Position numbers and translations under genes: made by a program
NCBI RefSeq assembly: GCF_022213065.1
Contig: NZ_JAKLJA010000009.1
Span: 62,001 to 126,000 of the forward strand
Length of the DNA: 64,000 bases
From: Paraburkholderia tagetis
Lineage (GTDB): Bacteria > Pseudomonadota > Gammaproteobacteria > Burkholderiales > Burkholderiaceae
Direction: 5' to 3'
Shown: positions 45,161-53,875 of the stretch, piece by piece
Numbering within the stretch: position 1 is the first letter of the stretch
How the letters are laid out: the number at the start of each line of letters is the position of its first letter
The notes under the pieces: model-generated
What the model was told of the DNA's origin: nothing
What the model saw: only the letters and a program-made list of their open reading frames with translations
Databases searched by the model: none

Positions 45161-45882
45161 TTTCAATTAAGAACGTTTCGAAGTGGTACGGCCCGTTCCA
45201 GGTGCTGACCGACTGCACGACGGAAGTGAAGAAGGGTGAAGTGGTGGTGGTGTGCGGGCCGTCGGGCTCGGGCAAGTCCACGCTCATCAAGACCGTCAAC
45301 GGGCTCGAGCCGTTCCAGCAGGGCGAGATTCTCGTGAACGGACAGTCGGTGGGCGACAAGCGCACCAACCTCTCGAAGTTGCGCGCGAAAGTGGGCATGG
45401 TGTTCCAGCACTTCGAGCTGTTCCCGCATCTGTCGATCACCGAGAACCTCACGCTCGCGCAGATCAAGGTGCTCGGCCGCGGCAAGGACGAAGCCACCAC
45501 GAAGGGCCTGAAGCTGCTTGACCGCGTGGGCCTGCGCGCGCATGCCGACAAATACCCGGGCCAGCTCTCGGGCGGTCAGCAGCAGCGCGTGGCGATTGCG
45601 CGTGCGCTTTCGATGGACCCCATCGCGATGCTGTTCGACGAGCCCACCTCCGCACTCGACCCCGAGATGATCAACGAGGTGCTCGACGTGATGGTGGAGC
45701 TCGCGCAAGAAGGCATGACCATGATGTGCGTGACGCACGAAATGGGCTTCGCGAAGAAGGTCGCGCACCGCGTGATCTTCATGGACCAGGGGCTCATCGT
45801 GGAGGACGACAAGAAGGAAGCGTTCTTCGCCAGCCCGAAGTCGGACCGCGCGAAGGACTTTCTCGCGAAGATCCTGCACTGA
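45157..45882 (+). CDS. gltL: Glutamate/aspartate ABC transporter ATP-binding protein
   Basis: ATPase of the importer, 241 aa. Walker [11 protein letters not shown]-loop [13 protein letters not shown], signature [15 protein letters not shown], Walker [14 protein letters not shown] and the switch His in [11 protein letters not shown] are all intact. The start overlaps the gltK stop by four bases (ATGA). Last gene of gltIJKL, followed by a terminator. Confidence 0.96.
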   Translation: MISIKNVSKWYGPFQVLTDCTTEVKKGEVVVVCGPSGSGKSTLIKTVNGLEPFQQGEILVNGQSVGDKRTNLSKLRAKVGMVFQHFELFPHLSITENLTLAQIKVLGRGKDEATTKGLKLLDRVGLRAHADKYPGQLSGGQQQRVAIARALSMDPIAMLFDEPTSALDPEMINEVLDVMVELAQEGMTMMCVTHEMGFAKKVAHRVIFMDQGLIVEDDKKEAFFASPKSDRAKDFLAKILH

Positions 45883-45901
45883 GCGTTTCGCGCCGGGCAT
45901 G

Positions 45902-45942
45902 AAAAAACCGCGCAGGCCTTCGGGCCTTGCGCGGTTTTTTTT
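45902..45942. terminator. Bidirectional terminator gltL/amidotransferase
   Basis: Stem AAAACCGCGCAGGCC with GGCCTTGCGCGGTTTT (one bulge), loop TTCG, and an 8-T run on the plus strand; A run on the other side. Confidence 0.9.
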
Positions 45943-46005
45943 CGTTCGGGCGGCGAGGGTGCTTCGCGCGCGCCAGACCGGTTTTATTCCTGCATTAGCG
46001 CAGCC

Positions 46006-46914
46006 TCATTCGCCCCAAGTCTGCAAGGCGGCCGCAGCTTGCGGATCCACCGCGCCCGGCTGGGCCACGCGCGATGCGCTTGCGGAGGCATCCATCGACG
46101 GATTCCTGAGCTTGTCGAGCACCTTCTGCGGCACCGGCACGCTCGCACGCGCGGCGACGTCGCCGTGCTGGAACATCAGCAGGTCGCCGGGGGCGAAGCG
46201 CGTCCAGACTTCGTTGTCGGTGAGCGGCGCGGTGGCGATCACGGACACGCGGTCTTCGGGCGTGGTGTATTTCGCGAAGTCGATCGATACGTCGGCGTCG
46301 ACCAGATGTGCCGTGGAAAACGGCCAGCTACGCACCAGGTAGTAGAGATGCGTCGAGCAATGCGCGAACAGCGCCTGGCCGTTCGACATCAGGAAGTTGA
46401 ACACGCCGAACTGCGTGATCTCGCGCGTGAGCGATTCCAGCGCCGCGAAAAGTTCGTCGAGCGGCGGCTGTGTACCCGGAAATGCCTTGCGCAGACCTTC
46501 CAGCAGCATGCAGAAGGCCTGCTCGCTATCGGTGGTGCCAACCGGCTGATAGATGCCCGAGATGCCCGGATTGAAGTCCTGCAAGTCGCCGTTGTGCGCG
46601 AAGATCCAGTGGCGGCCCCAGAGCTCGCGCTGGAACGGGTGGCAGTTCTCGAGCGACGTGTGCCCCTGGGTGGCCTTGCGGATATGGGCGATGGTATTGC
46701 GCGACTTGATCGGGTAGCGCTTGACCATCTCGGCGATGGGCGAGCGCGCCGATGCCTCGTGGTCGATGAAGAGGCGGCAGGCCTTGTCTTCGAAGAACGC
46801 GATGCCCCAGCCGTCGGCGTGGTGGTCGGTGACGCCGCCGCGCGCCGCGAATCCTGTGAAGGAGAACGTGACGTCCGTTGGCGCGGCGCAGTTCATTCCG
46901 AGAAGTTGGCACAT
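46006..46914 (-). CDS. Class II glutamine amidotransferase (YafJ-like)
   Basis: A 302-aa protein with an N-terminal Ntn-type glutamine amidotransferase domain. It starts MCQLLGMNC, placing the nucleophilic Cys at position 2; SRNTIAHIRKATQGHTSLENCHPF and HWIFAHNGDLQDF are typical class II blocks. The frame extends 96 codons upstream, but processing to expose Cys2 requires the start at 46914. The acceptor is unknown for YafJ-like proteins. The C-terminal ~35 residues are Ala/Ser-rich. Faces gltL across a terminator and is divergent from pyrC. Confidence 0.9.
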   Translation of the reverse strand: MCQLLGMNCAAPTDVTFSFTGFAARGGVTDHHADGWGIAFFEDKACRLFIDHEASARSPIAEMVKRYPIKSRNTIAHIRKATQGHTSLENCHPFQRELWGRHWIFAHNGDLQDFNPGISGIYQPVGTTDSEQAFCMLLEGLRKAFPGTQPPLDELFAALESLTREITQFGVFNFLMSNGQALFAHCSTHLYYLVRSWPFSTAHLVDADVSIDFAKYTTPEDRVSVIATAPLTDNEVWTRFAPGDLLMFQHGDVAARASVPVPQKVLDKLRNPSMDASASASRVAQPGAVDPQAAAALQTWGE

Positions 46915-47261
46915 GGTGCTTAAAGTACGTAACGCAGGTACCGTTGCGGCGGGTGAGGCCCGACGTGCGACCCGGTACAATGATGATTTTCCAAGCATAT
47001 CACCGGGCTGCGGCGCGCTGGCACCAAATTTGTCGGATGCATTCCCGGCGGGCGAGAAAGCGCGCTGGCGGGACATTCGTGCCTGGTAGTTGCCGTTCGA
47101 GTTGCCGTTCGGGCTGTCGTGCGCGCGCGACGCCGCGCGCCTGCCGCTGCGTCGCTTCGATGCCTTGCTTCGCTGCCTTGCAGTCCGTGCTTTGCCGTCC
47201 ACGCCTCGTAGCCTAATTTCGCTGTCCGATCATCAGCCGCGCATCGCGCCTCACACTAGCC

Positions 47262-48317
47262 ATGAACGCTTCTACTCCCACGACTCTCACGCTCGCCCGC
47301 CCCGACGACTGGCACCTGCACGTGCGCGACGGCGCGATGCTCGCGGCGGTGCTGCCGCACACGGCGCGCCAGTTCGGCCGCGCGATCATCATGCCGAACC
47401 TGAAGCCGCCGGTCACGACCACCGAGCTGGCGGCCGCTTACCGCGAGCGCATTCTCGCGGCGGTGCCCGCGGGCGTGCAGTTCGAGCCGCTGATGACGCT
47501 CTATCTCACCGACAACACGCCGCCCGAGGAAATCCGCCGTGCAAAGGCGAGTGGGTTCGTGCATGGCGTGAAGCTCTACCCGGCGGGCGCGACCACCAAC
47601 TCGGACGCGGGCGTGACCGACATCCGTAAATGTGCGAAGACGCTCGAGGCGATGCAGGAAGTGGGCATGCCGCTCCTGGTGCACGGTGAAGTGACGAACG
47701 CGGACATCGATCTGTTCGATCGCGAGAAGGTCTTCATCGACCGCGTGATGACGCCGGTGCGCCGCGATTTTCCCGCGCTGAAGGTGGTCTTCGAGCACAT
47801 CACGACGAAGGACGCCGTCGATTACATTCGCGCGGACCACGCGGCGCCTGGCCTGCTGGGCGCGACGATCACGGCGCACCACCTGCTGTACAACCGCAAC
47901 GCGCTGTTCCAGGGCGGCATCCGTCCGCATTACTACTGCCTGCCGGTGCTCAAGCGCGAGACGCATCGCGTGGCGCTCGTCGACGCGGCCACTTCCGGCG
48001 ACGCGCGCTTTTTCCTCGGCACCGACAGCGCGCCGCATCCGAAGGGCCTGAAGGAGCATGCATGCGGCTGCGCGGGCTGCTATACGGCGCTGCATGCGCT
48101 CGAGCTTTATGCCGAGGCGTTCGACAACGCCGGCGCGCTCGACAAGCTCGAAGGCTTTGCGAGCTTTTTCGGCGCGGACTTCTACGGCCTGCCGCGCAGC
48201 GCGGAAACGGTCACGCTGCGCCGCGAGCAGTGGACGCTCCCGGCGGAAGTGAGCGTCGGCGACGCGCCGGTCGTGCCGCTGCGTGGCGGCGAGACGATCG
48301 GCTGGAAGCTGGTTTGA
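47262..48317 (+). CDS. pyrC: Dihydroorotase
   Basis: Zn-dependent ring closure of carbamoyl-aspartate in pyrimidine synthesis, 351 aa, class II (E. coli PyrC-like). Metal ligands are in [39 protein letters not shown] with the carboxylated Lys, and LVHGEVT are present, as is [10 protein letters not shown] with the catalytic Asp. The C-terminal part includes [20 protein letters not shown]. The stop codon is immediately followed by a 15-bp minisatellite leading into the next gene. Confidence 0.96.
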   Translation: MNASTPTTLTLARPDDWHLHVRDGAMLAAVLPHTARQFGRAIIMPNLKPPVTTTELAAAYRERILAAVPAGVQFEPLMTLYLTDNTPPEEIRRAKASGFVHGVKLYPAGATTNSDAGVTDIRKCAKTLEAMQEVGMPLLVHGEVTNADIDLFDREKVFIDRVMTPVRRDFPALKVVFEHITTKDAVDYIRADHAAPGLLGATITAHHLLYNRNALFQGGIRPHYYCLPVLKRETHRVALVDAATSGDARFFLGTDSAPHPKGLKEHACGCAGCYTALHALELYAEAFDNAGALDKLEGFASFFGADFYGLPRSAETVTLRREQWTLPAEVSVGDAPVVPLRGGETIGWKLV

Positions 48318-48512
48318 GCGTTGCGACGCCCGGCACAGCGACGCCCGGCACAGCGACGCCCGGCACAGCGACGTCCGGCACAGCGACGCTTGGCACAGCG
48401 ACGCTTGGCACAGCGACGCTTGGCACGGCGACGCTTGGCACGGCGACGCTTGGCACGGCGACGCCCGGCGTTGCGACGCCCGGTGCGCCGATGCCCGCCA
48501 CAGCGACGCCCG
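48318..48512 (+). repeat. 15-bp minisatellite, 13 units, pyrC/DUF3025 junction
   Basis: Thirteen 15-bp units related to GCACAGCGACGCTTG fill 48318-48512, starting at the base after the pyrC stop codon. Four unit types occur (CCCG or CTTG endings, CACAG or CACGG beginnings). In the frame of the downstream gene they encode repeated AT[PL]GT pentapeptides. Unit length keeps the frame if copies are gained or lost. Confidence 0.95.
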
Positions 48513-49420
48513 ACGGACCACACCCGAGGCCGCCTCGCCGGACTTTGCCCGAGGGCAGTTTCGCCGACATCGACTGGGCGCGCCCCTGGTTCGCCCAGCA
48601 CGAAGCGCGCGGCCGGCGCTGGCAGCAGGCCGCGCTGGCGGGCTACGCGCACTATCTCGACGAACTGAACGCGGATGCGCACGCCGCGCGGCAGTTCACG
48701 GGCCGCGGCCAGCAGCTCGCGTTCATCGCGCAGGACGATCTTCCCGAGGGCGCGGCCTACGAGGCGCACATTGCCGCGACGGGTTGCGTGCCCACGCGCC
48801 ACAACCTCCACGACTTCTTCAACGCGCTGGCCTGGTTCGCGTTCCCTCGCATCAAGGCGGCGCTCAACGCGCGCCAGGCGGCGGCGATCGACGTGCTGGG
48901 CGTGGGACCCACGCGCGGCGGCGTGCGCGACGCGCTCACGTTGTTCGACGAGAACGCGGTGCTGTTCGCGAGCGCCGACCCCGCGCTCACGCAGGCGCTG
49001 CGCGGTTTCGACTGGCGCGCGCTGTTCGTCGACGGACGCGCGGCATGGGAGTCGGCCGCGAGCGAGACGGCGGGGGCGATGGCGGCTGTGATGCACGGTC
49101 TGGCACACGCTCCGGCGCGCTGCGAAGTGCACGTGTTCGGCCATGCGCTGCTGGAAAAATTGATCGCACCCTATGCGGCGTGCACGGCGCACGCCTGGGT
49201 GGTCGATGTGCCGCCGGCGTACTTCGCGTGGCCGCGCGCGCAGCGAAATGCGTATCTCGACGAAACGGTGAGCGCGACGCTCGCCGCCGACGCGCAACTG
49301 AACGGGCGCAGCTTCTCGCCGCTGCCGGTGCTCGGTATTCCGGGCTGGTGGGCGCCAAATGAAGCCCCGTCGTTCTACGACGACATCACGATCTTTCGCC
49401 CGGGACGGCGCGCGCGCTGA
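48491..49420 (+). CDS. DUF3025-domain protein
   Basis: Conserved uncharacterised proteobacterial family. From ATG 48491 the protein is 309 aa: a short Pro-rich start, then FADIDWARPWFAQHEARGRRWQQAALAG, AFIAQDDLPEGAAYEAHI, CVPTRHNLHDFFNALAWFAFPRIKAALNARQA, and the closing VLGIPGWWAPNEAPSFYDD, all typical of DUF3025. An alternative TTG at 48314, overlapping the pyrC stop and with GGAAG upstream, would add a ~59-residue AT[PL]GT repeat leader. Which is used cannot be decided here; the ATG sits inside repeat unit 12 and lacks a Shine-Dalgarno sequence. Function unknown. Confidence 0.8.
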   Translation: MPATATPDGPHPRPPRRTLPEGSFADIDWARPWFAQHEARGRRWQQAALAGYAHYLDELNADAHAARQFTGRGQQLAFIAQDDLPEGAAYEAHIAATGCVPTRHNLHDFFNALAWFAFPRIKAALNARQAAAIDVLGVGPTRGGVRDALTLFDENAVLFASADPALTQALRGFDWRALFVDGRAAWESAASETAGAMAAVMHGLAHAPARCEVHVFGHALLEKLIAPYAACTAHAWVVDVPPAYFAWPRAQRNAYLDETVSATLAADAQLNGRSFSPLPVLGIPGWWAPNEAPSFYDDITIFRPGRRAR

Positions 49421-49473
49421 GCGCGCCGCGCATGACTCATCGGGCGCATCGGGCGCGATATGCCGCCCCGTGC

Positions 49474-49479
49474 TAATAT
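49474..49479 (+). promoter_or_regulatory. rnpB promoter, extended -10
   Basis: TGCTAATAT gives an extended -10 (TAATAT at 49474-49479), 10 nt before the RNase P RNA 5' end. Confidence 0.65.
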
Positions 49480-49488
49480 CGCGCCTGC

Positions 49489-49899
<411 letters not shown>

Positions 49900-49937
49900 C
49901 ACCTCATTCCCGCCGCGTTTCCTCTCGAAGCGACGGC

Positions 49938-49978
49938 AAAAAGCCGGCGCACTCCATCGGAGCGCGCCGGCTTTTTTT
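49938..49978. terminator. Terminator after rnpB, shared with the OsmC gene
   Basis: Outer stem AAAAAGCCGGCGC (49938-49950) with GCGCCGGCTTTTT (49964-49976), inner stem ACTCC/GGAG, then a T run. Confidence 0.9.
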
Positions 49979-50031
49979 ACGTCGACACGGCGAGCGGATC
50001 GAGTGCGATCCCGGCGCGATTCAAGCGTTAC

Positions 50032-50454
50032 TTAAGCCGCGACGATCTCGAACGAGTGCGTGATTTCGGCCGTTTTGCCGATCATGATCGACGCCGAGCA
50101 ATACTTGTCGTGCGAGAGATTGATCGCGCGCTCGACGGTGGCCGGGTTCAGATTCTTGCCGGTCACGGTGAAGTGGAAGTGGATCTTCGTGAAGACCTTG
50201 GGGTCTTCGCTCGCGCGTTCGGCCTTCAGCGTCACGTTGCAGCCGCTCACTTCCTGACGGCTCTTCTTCAGAATCAGGACCACGTCGTAGGCCGTGCAGC
50301 CGCCCGTGCCGAGCAGCACCATTTCCATCGGGCGCGGCGCGAGGTTGTGGCCGCCGCCTTCCGGCGCGCCGTCCATGTTGACGAGATGGCCGCTACCCGT
50401 TTCGGCTGCGAACGCCATGCCGTCCTGACCCATCCAGCTTACTTTGCATTCCAT
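50032..50454 (-). CDS. OsmC-family protein
   Basis: A 140-aa thiol-peroxidase-fold protein. The two redox Cys positions of the family are visible: GTGGCTAYDVVLILKKSRQ and INLSHDKYCSASIMIGKTAEI. RASEDPKVFTKIHFHFTVTGKNL is the family strand block. The start MECKVSWMGQDGMAF is chosen; the frame extends 51 codons upstream without similarity. It is closer to YhfA-like than to stress-induced OsmC itself. Role in organic hydroperoxide reduction is inferred from the family. Confidence 0.88.
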   Translation of the reverse strand: MECKVSWMGQDGMAFAAETGSGHLVNMDGAPEGGGHNLAPRPMEMVLLGTGGCTAYDVVLILKKSRQEVSGCNVTLKAERASEDPKVFTKIHFHFTVTGKNLNPATVERAINLSHDKYCSASIMIGKTAEITHSFEIVAA

Positions 50455-50747
50455 GCGTTTGCCCCTGCGCAAAAATTCTCGATTTAGCCGGCATTGTAGC
50501 CCGGCCCTACTGGTATGTCCGGGGGGACAGGGCGCATCCGGATGATGCGTCCTGATTGAATGTTGCGACGCGGCATCTTGGGAACAAGCCGGAATTCCCT
50601 CATGCAATTAGGGATTTTGCTCTAGCCGCCACGTGCGGTTTGGCGCGCCCCATTTCATAGTTGATTGATTTATATAGAAAATATCTGGTTTGCCGCTTGC
50701 CTCTTCGTTTTCACATTGTGAGGCCTGTTTTCATGATGTAAATTCCC

Positions 50748-50775
50748 TTGCATTGCACAAGCCGATCCGTATAAT
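50748..50775 (+). promoter_or_regulatory. sRNA promoter
   Basis: -35 TTGCAT (50748-50753), 16-bp spacer, perfect -10 TATAAT (50770-50775). Predicted transcription start near 50782. Confidence 0.75.
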
Positions 50776-50781
50776 TCATCT

Positions 50782-50876
50782 CATTGGTTGTCGTGCTTCA
50801 CGACACCTCAGCATGTCTCCTCCACCCTCCTCCAAAAGGTGGATTAAGCCCGAACAACGCGTTCGGGCTTTTTTTA
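50782..50876 (+). ncRNA. Predicted small RNA with an anti-Shine-Dalgarno loop
   Basis: A ~94-nt transcript is predicted between a sigma70 promoter and an intrinsic terminator. Three hairpins are visible: SL1 GTCGTG-CTT-CACGAC (50790-50804); SL2 TCCACC (50821-50826) with GGTGGA (50838-50843), whose 11-nt loop reads CTCCTCCAAAA; and SL3, the terminator. The SL2 loop is complementary to a consensus Shine-Dalgarno (GGAGGAG), and TCTCCTCC also precedes the stem. This resembles CU-rich-loop sRNAs known in other proteobacteria that pair with ribosome binding sites. No conserved open frame fits the segment. Targets and expression are unknown. Confidence 0.7.
50846..50876 (+). terminator. Intrinsic terminator of the predicted sRNA
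   Basis: Stem AAGCCCGAAC (50846-50855) with GTTCGGGCTT (50861-50870), 5-nt loop, 7-T run. It ends before the rplM promoter, so the RNA is a separate unit. Confidence 0.9.
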
Positions 50877-50897
50877 TTTCTACATGACACCAAAAAT

Positions 50898-50927
50898 TTG
50901 GCTCGGCTGGATTTTTTCCTTTATAAT
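50898..50927 (+). promoter_or_regulatory. rplM-rpsI promoter
   Basis: -35 TTGGCT (50898-50903), 18-bp spacer, perfect -10 TATAAT (50922-50927). The leader to rplM is ~135 nt and G+C-rich, leaving room for regulation. Confidence 0.7.
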
Positions 50928-51070
50928 CGTGGGTTTCCCGCATCCATGCCCGCGGGAAACTGGGAGTCCGTAAAGGGAACCCCAGAACAGGGAGAGCCTG
51001 CGCCGGCGCCGACGAGCGTCACCATACAAGCAGGACAGAATCAGGGCACAGCATATTTTTTGGATCGATC

Positions 51071-51499
51071 ATGAAGACTTTTTCCGCCAAGGCACATGAA
51101 GTGCAGCGCGAATGGTACGTGATTGACGCGACGGATAAGGTTCTCGGCCGTGTCGCCAGCGAAGTGGCACGCCGTCTTCGCGGCAAGCACAAGCCTGAGT
51201 TCACCCCGCACGTCGACACGGGTGATTTCATCATCATCATCAACGCCGGCAAGCTGAAGGTCACGGGCAACAAGACCACCGACAAGAAGTACTACCGTCA
51301 CTCGGGCTACCCGGGCGGTATCTACGAAACGACGTTCGGCAAGATGCAAGAACGCTTCCCGGGCCGCGCGCTCGAGAAGGCCGTGAAGGGCATGCTGCCG
51401 AAGGGCCCGCTCGGCTACGCGATGATCAAGAAGCTGAAGGTCTACGCTGAAGCAACGCACCCGCACTCGGCGCAACAGCCGAAAGCGCTCGAGATCTAA
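51071..51499 (+). CDS. rplM: 50S ribosomal protein L13
   Basis: Large-subunit protein, 142 aa, full length. [41 protein letters not shown] and [50 protein letters not shown] are the L13 signatures. It is followed 11 bp later by rpsI, the conserved bacterial pair. Confidence 0.98.
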   Translation: MKTFSAKAHEVQREWYVIDATDKVLGRVASEVARRLRGKHKPEFTPHVDTGDFIIIINAGKLKVTGNKTTDKKYYRHSGYPGGIYETTFGKMQERFPGRALEKAVKGMLPKGPLGYAMIKKLKVYAEATHPHSAQQPKALEI

Positions 51500-51510
51500 G
51501 GGGAGCCCAC

Positions 51511-51903
51511 ATGATCGGTAACTGGAATTACGGTACGGGCCGCCGCAAGAGCGCCGTCGCTCGTGTCTTCATCAAGTCGGGCAAGGGCGACATCATCGTC
51601 AACGGCAAGCCCATCGCCGACTACTTCTCGCGCGAAACGTCGCTGATGATCGTGCGTCAACCGCTGGAACTCACGAACCACGGCACGACGTTCGACATCA
51701 AGGTGAACGTGAACGGCGGCGGCGAAACCGGCCAGGCCGGCGCAGTTCGCCACGGCATCACGCGCGCGCTGATGGACTACGACGCAACGCTCAAGCCGGC
51801 ACTGTCGCAAGCTGGCTTCGTCACCCGCGATGCACGTGAAGTGGAACGTAAGAAGGTCGGTTTCCACAAGGCACGTCGCCGCAAGCAGTTCTCGAAGCGT
51901 TAA
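51511..51903 (+). CDS. rpsI: 30S ribosomal protein S9
   Basis: Small-subunit protein, 130 aa, full length. [48 protein letters not shown] and the basic C terminus [12 protein letters not shown], which contacts P-site tRNA, are intact. AAGGGGAG precedes the ATG. Co-transcribed with rplM. Confidence 0.98.
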   Translation: MIGNWNYGTGRRKSAVARVFIKSGKGDIIVNGKPIADYFSRETSLMIVRQPLELTNHGTTFDIKVNVNGGGETGQAGAVRHGITRALMDYDATLKPALSQAGFVTRDAREVERKKVGFHKARRRKQFSKR

Positions 51904-51964
51904 TTTCGTATTGGCGCTTTGGTTCGCGCCCATTCCTTCGCGGGAGCGGGTGCGATGCCACTGC

Positions 51965-52002
51965 AAAAGCCGTCCGCGCTTATTGCGCCGGGCGGCTTTT
52001 TC
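51965..52002 (+). terminator. Terminator after rpsI
   Basis: Stem AAAAGCCGTCCGCGC with GCGCCGGGCGGCTTTT, with small internal mismatches, followed by TTCG. It separates rplM-rpsI from erpA. Confidence 0.75.
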
Positions 52003-52164
52003 GTTTGGATTTCGTTTGGCTTTTTCATGCTGTTGAACAATGAAGCCCGAGACGAGATGCATCAGCCGCAAAAAAGTGGCGAGAAACCCTTGATTTTCTG
52101 GGCTTAAGCACGATCTGCCGAAGAGCCCTACAATAGCGGCTAGAAGCTTTTTTGGAGAGTTCGA

Positions 52165-52530
52165 ATGAGCGCTGTCACTGAGACCCCCGTGACTGAAATG
52201 CCCGGTCCCTTCGTCTTCACCGACGCTGCGGCTGACAAGGTCAAGCAACTGATCGACGAGGAAGGCAATCCGGAGCTGAAGCTGCGCGTGTTCGTGCAGG
52301 GCGGCGGCTGCTCGGGCTTCCAGTACGGATTCACGTTTGACGAGACCGTCAACGAAGACGACACCGTGATGAACAAGAACGGTGTCCAGTTGCTGATCGA
52401 CTCGATGAGCTATCAGTACCTCATCGGTGCCGAGATCGACTACAAGGACGATCTGAACGGCGCGCAGTTCGTCATCAAGAACCCGAACGCCACGACCACT
52501 TGTGGTTGCGGCTCGTCGTTCTCGGTTTGA
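52165..52530 (+). CDS. erpA: Iron-sulfur cluster insertion protein ErpA
   Basis: A-type Fe-S carrier delivering clusters to apoproteins, 121 aa. [43 protein letters not shown] holds the first Cys, and the C-terminal [11 protein letters not shown] the other two, matching the three-Cys pattern. TGGAGAGTTCGA supplies the ribosome binding site; a TACAAT -10-like element lies at 52129-52134. ErpA rather than IscA is favoured because no isc genes are adjacent and the length and ends match ErpA. Confidence 0.93.
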   Translation: MSAVTETPVTEMPGPFVFTDAAADKVKQLIDEEGNPELKLRVFVQGGGCSGFQYGFTFDETVNEDDTVMNKNGVQLLIDSMSYQYLIGAEIDYKDDLNGAQFVIKNPNATTTCGCGSSFSV

Positions 52531-52552
52531 ACGAGCAGCACAGCAGGCATTG

Positions 52553-52580
52553 AAAAACGGGGCATCAAGCCCCGTTTTTC
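52553..52580. terminator. Bidirectional terminator erpA/anmK
   Basis: Perfect stem AAAAACGGGGC (52553-52563) with GCCCCGTTTTT (52569-52579), 5-nt loop, between convergent genes. Confidence 0.92.
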
Positions 52581-52623
52581 ATTTCCGCGCCCGCGGTTTT
52601 TATCGCGCTATGTTGCGATCTCG

Positions 52624-53778
52624 CTATCTCGGATAAATCGCCCCCAGCACGCGTTCGCCCGCCGCGCCCGTCACGGCCGGCAGATTGCCCGGCTCGCGCG
52701 CAACGCAGCGCATCGCGAGCCATGCGAAGGCGAGCGGCTCCACCTGCTGCGGCGGCACGCCCAGCGCGTCGGTTGTCGTGACCGGCACACACGCCACGCC
52801 GCCCGTCTCCAGCGCCTTTTGCAGCGCGCCCATCAACGCTTTGTTGCGTGCGCCGCCGCCGCACACATAAACGGCGCGGCAGTCCCCCGCATGACGCTCG
52901 ATCTCGCGCGCGACGCTCACCGCGGTGAGCGCGACCAGCGTTGCCTGCACGTCGGCCGGGGCGAGCGATTCGAAACCCTTCAGCTTCTCGTCGAGCCACT
53001 GGACGTTGAAGAGATCGCGCCCCGTGCTCTTGGGTGGCTGCTCCTCGAAGAACGGCTCGTCGAGCAATACGTTCAGGAGCGGTTGATGCAGATTGCCGCT
53101 CGCCGCGAACTGGCCGTTGTCGTCGTAGGGCTTGCCCAGATACCGCTCGGCCCACAGGTCGAGCAGAGCATTGGCCGGGCCGCAGTCGAAGCCGCGCACC
53201 GCGCCCGTCGCTGCAAGGATTGTGATGTTGCTGATGCCACCGAGATTGCAGACCACGCGCGTTTGCTCGTGCGAGCCGAACAGCGTCGCGTGAAAAGCCG
53301 GCACGAGCGGCGCGCCTTGACCGCCCGAGGCGACGTCGCGGCTGCGGAAATCGGCGATCACGTCGATGCGCGCCAGCTCCGCGAGCAGCGCGGGATTCTG
53401 GATCTGCACCGTGAAGCCTTTCTCGGGCCGATGACGGATGGTCTGGCCGTGGGCGCCGATGGCGCGCACCTCGTCGGCGGAGAGATTGCCGGCGCGCAGC
53501 AGCTCGTGGCAGCAGACCGCATAGCGTGCCGCGAGCGCATTGCCCGCGAGCGAGGCGCGCACGATCTCGTTCTCGCCGGGCTGCTGGAGCGAAAAGAGCG
53601 CATCGCGCAGGCCCTGAGCGAAGCCCACGAAGGCTTCGGCCAGCACCACGGGCCGCTTGCCGTGCTCGAATCGCACGGCGATGCCGTCCACGCCGTCCAT
53701 GCTGGTGCCCGACATCAGGCCGAAATACACGCCGTCGGCGGGGTATGCGCTGTCTTTGCGTGCGTCGCGTGGCGCCAC
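52624..53778 (-). CDS. anmK: Anhydro-N-acetylmuramic acid kinase
   Basis: Phosphorylates and opens 1,6-anhydro-MurNAc during cell-wall recycling, 384 aa. [21 protein letters not shown] is the nucleotide-binding signature; [55 protein letters not shown] and [12 protein letters not shown] are conserved. It starts at GTG 53778 with GGAG 7 nt upstream. It is divergent from tyrS, the usual neighbour in betaproteobacteria. Confidence 0.95.
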   Translation of the reverse strand: MAPRDARKDSAYPADGVYFGLMSGTSMDGVDGIAVRFEHGKRPVVLAEAFVGFAQGLRDALFSLQQPGENEIVRASLAGNALAARYAVCCHELLRAGNLSADEVRAIGAHGQTIRHRPEKGFTVQIQNPALLAELARIDVIADFRSRDVASGGQGAPLVPAFHATLFGSHEQTRVVCNLGGISNITILAATGAVRGFDCGPANALLDLWAERYLGKPYDDNGQFAASGNLHQPLLNVLLDEPFFEEQPPKSTGRDLFNVQWLDEKLKGFESLAPADVQATLVALTAVSVAREIERHAGDCRAVYVCGGGARNKALMGALQKALETGGVACVPVTTTDALGVPPQQVEPLAFAWLAMRCVAREPGNLPAVTGAAGERVLGAIYPR

Positions 53779-53826
53779 GATGCTGCTCCTTTCGTGAGTG
53801 CGTGAGTGTGAGGCGGGGGGCTGGCG

Positions 53827-53837
53827 GTGATTATCAC
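53827..53837. promoter_or_regulatory. Palindrome in the anmK/tyrS divergent region
   Basis: GTGATTATCAC is a perfect 11-bp palindrome, followed by a TAAAAT -10-like element at 53839-53844. It lies between the divergent anmK and tyrS starts. Confidence 0.4.
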
Positions 53838-53875
53838 GTAAAATTGCGCTCTAAACCCAACGAAACGATCGAAGC

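Larger units (their letters stand above)
50455..51070. other. Intergenic gap OsmC gene to rplM with an sRNA and rplM promoter
   Basis: This 616-bp gap contains no credible protein gene. It holds a complete promoter-hairpins-terminator unit read as a small RNA (50782-50876) and then a separate consensus promoter for rplM-rpsI (50898-50927) with a ~135-nt leader. The stretch 50600-50760 is relatively A+T-rich, with no assigned function. Confidence 0.7.

Noticed and set aside
46915..47202. N-terminal extension of the class II amidotransferase
   Set aside because: The nucleophilic Cys must follow the initiator Met, which requires the start at 46914.
48318..48512. 15-bp array as a CRISPR
   Set aside because: Units are contiguous with no spacers and far shorter than CRISPR repeats; no cas genes.
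48211..48570. Elastin-like VAVPG/VAVPS repeat peptide on the minus strand
   Set aside because: It is only the complementary reading of the 15-bp minisatellite, overlaps pyrC and lacks initiation signals.
50690..51074. Small open frames across the sRNA and rplM leader
   Set aside because: They cross the sRNA terminator and rplM promoter and show no family similarity; RNA structure explains the region better.
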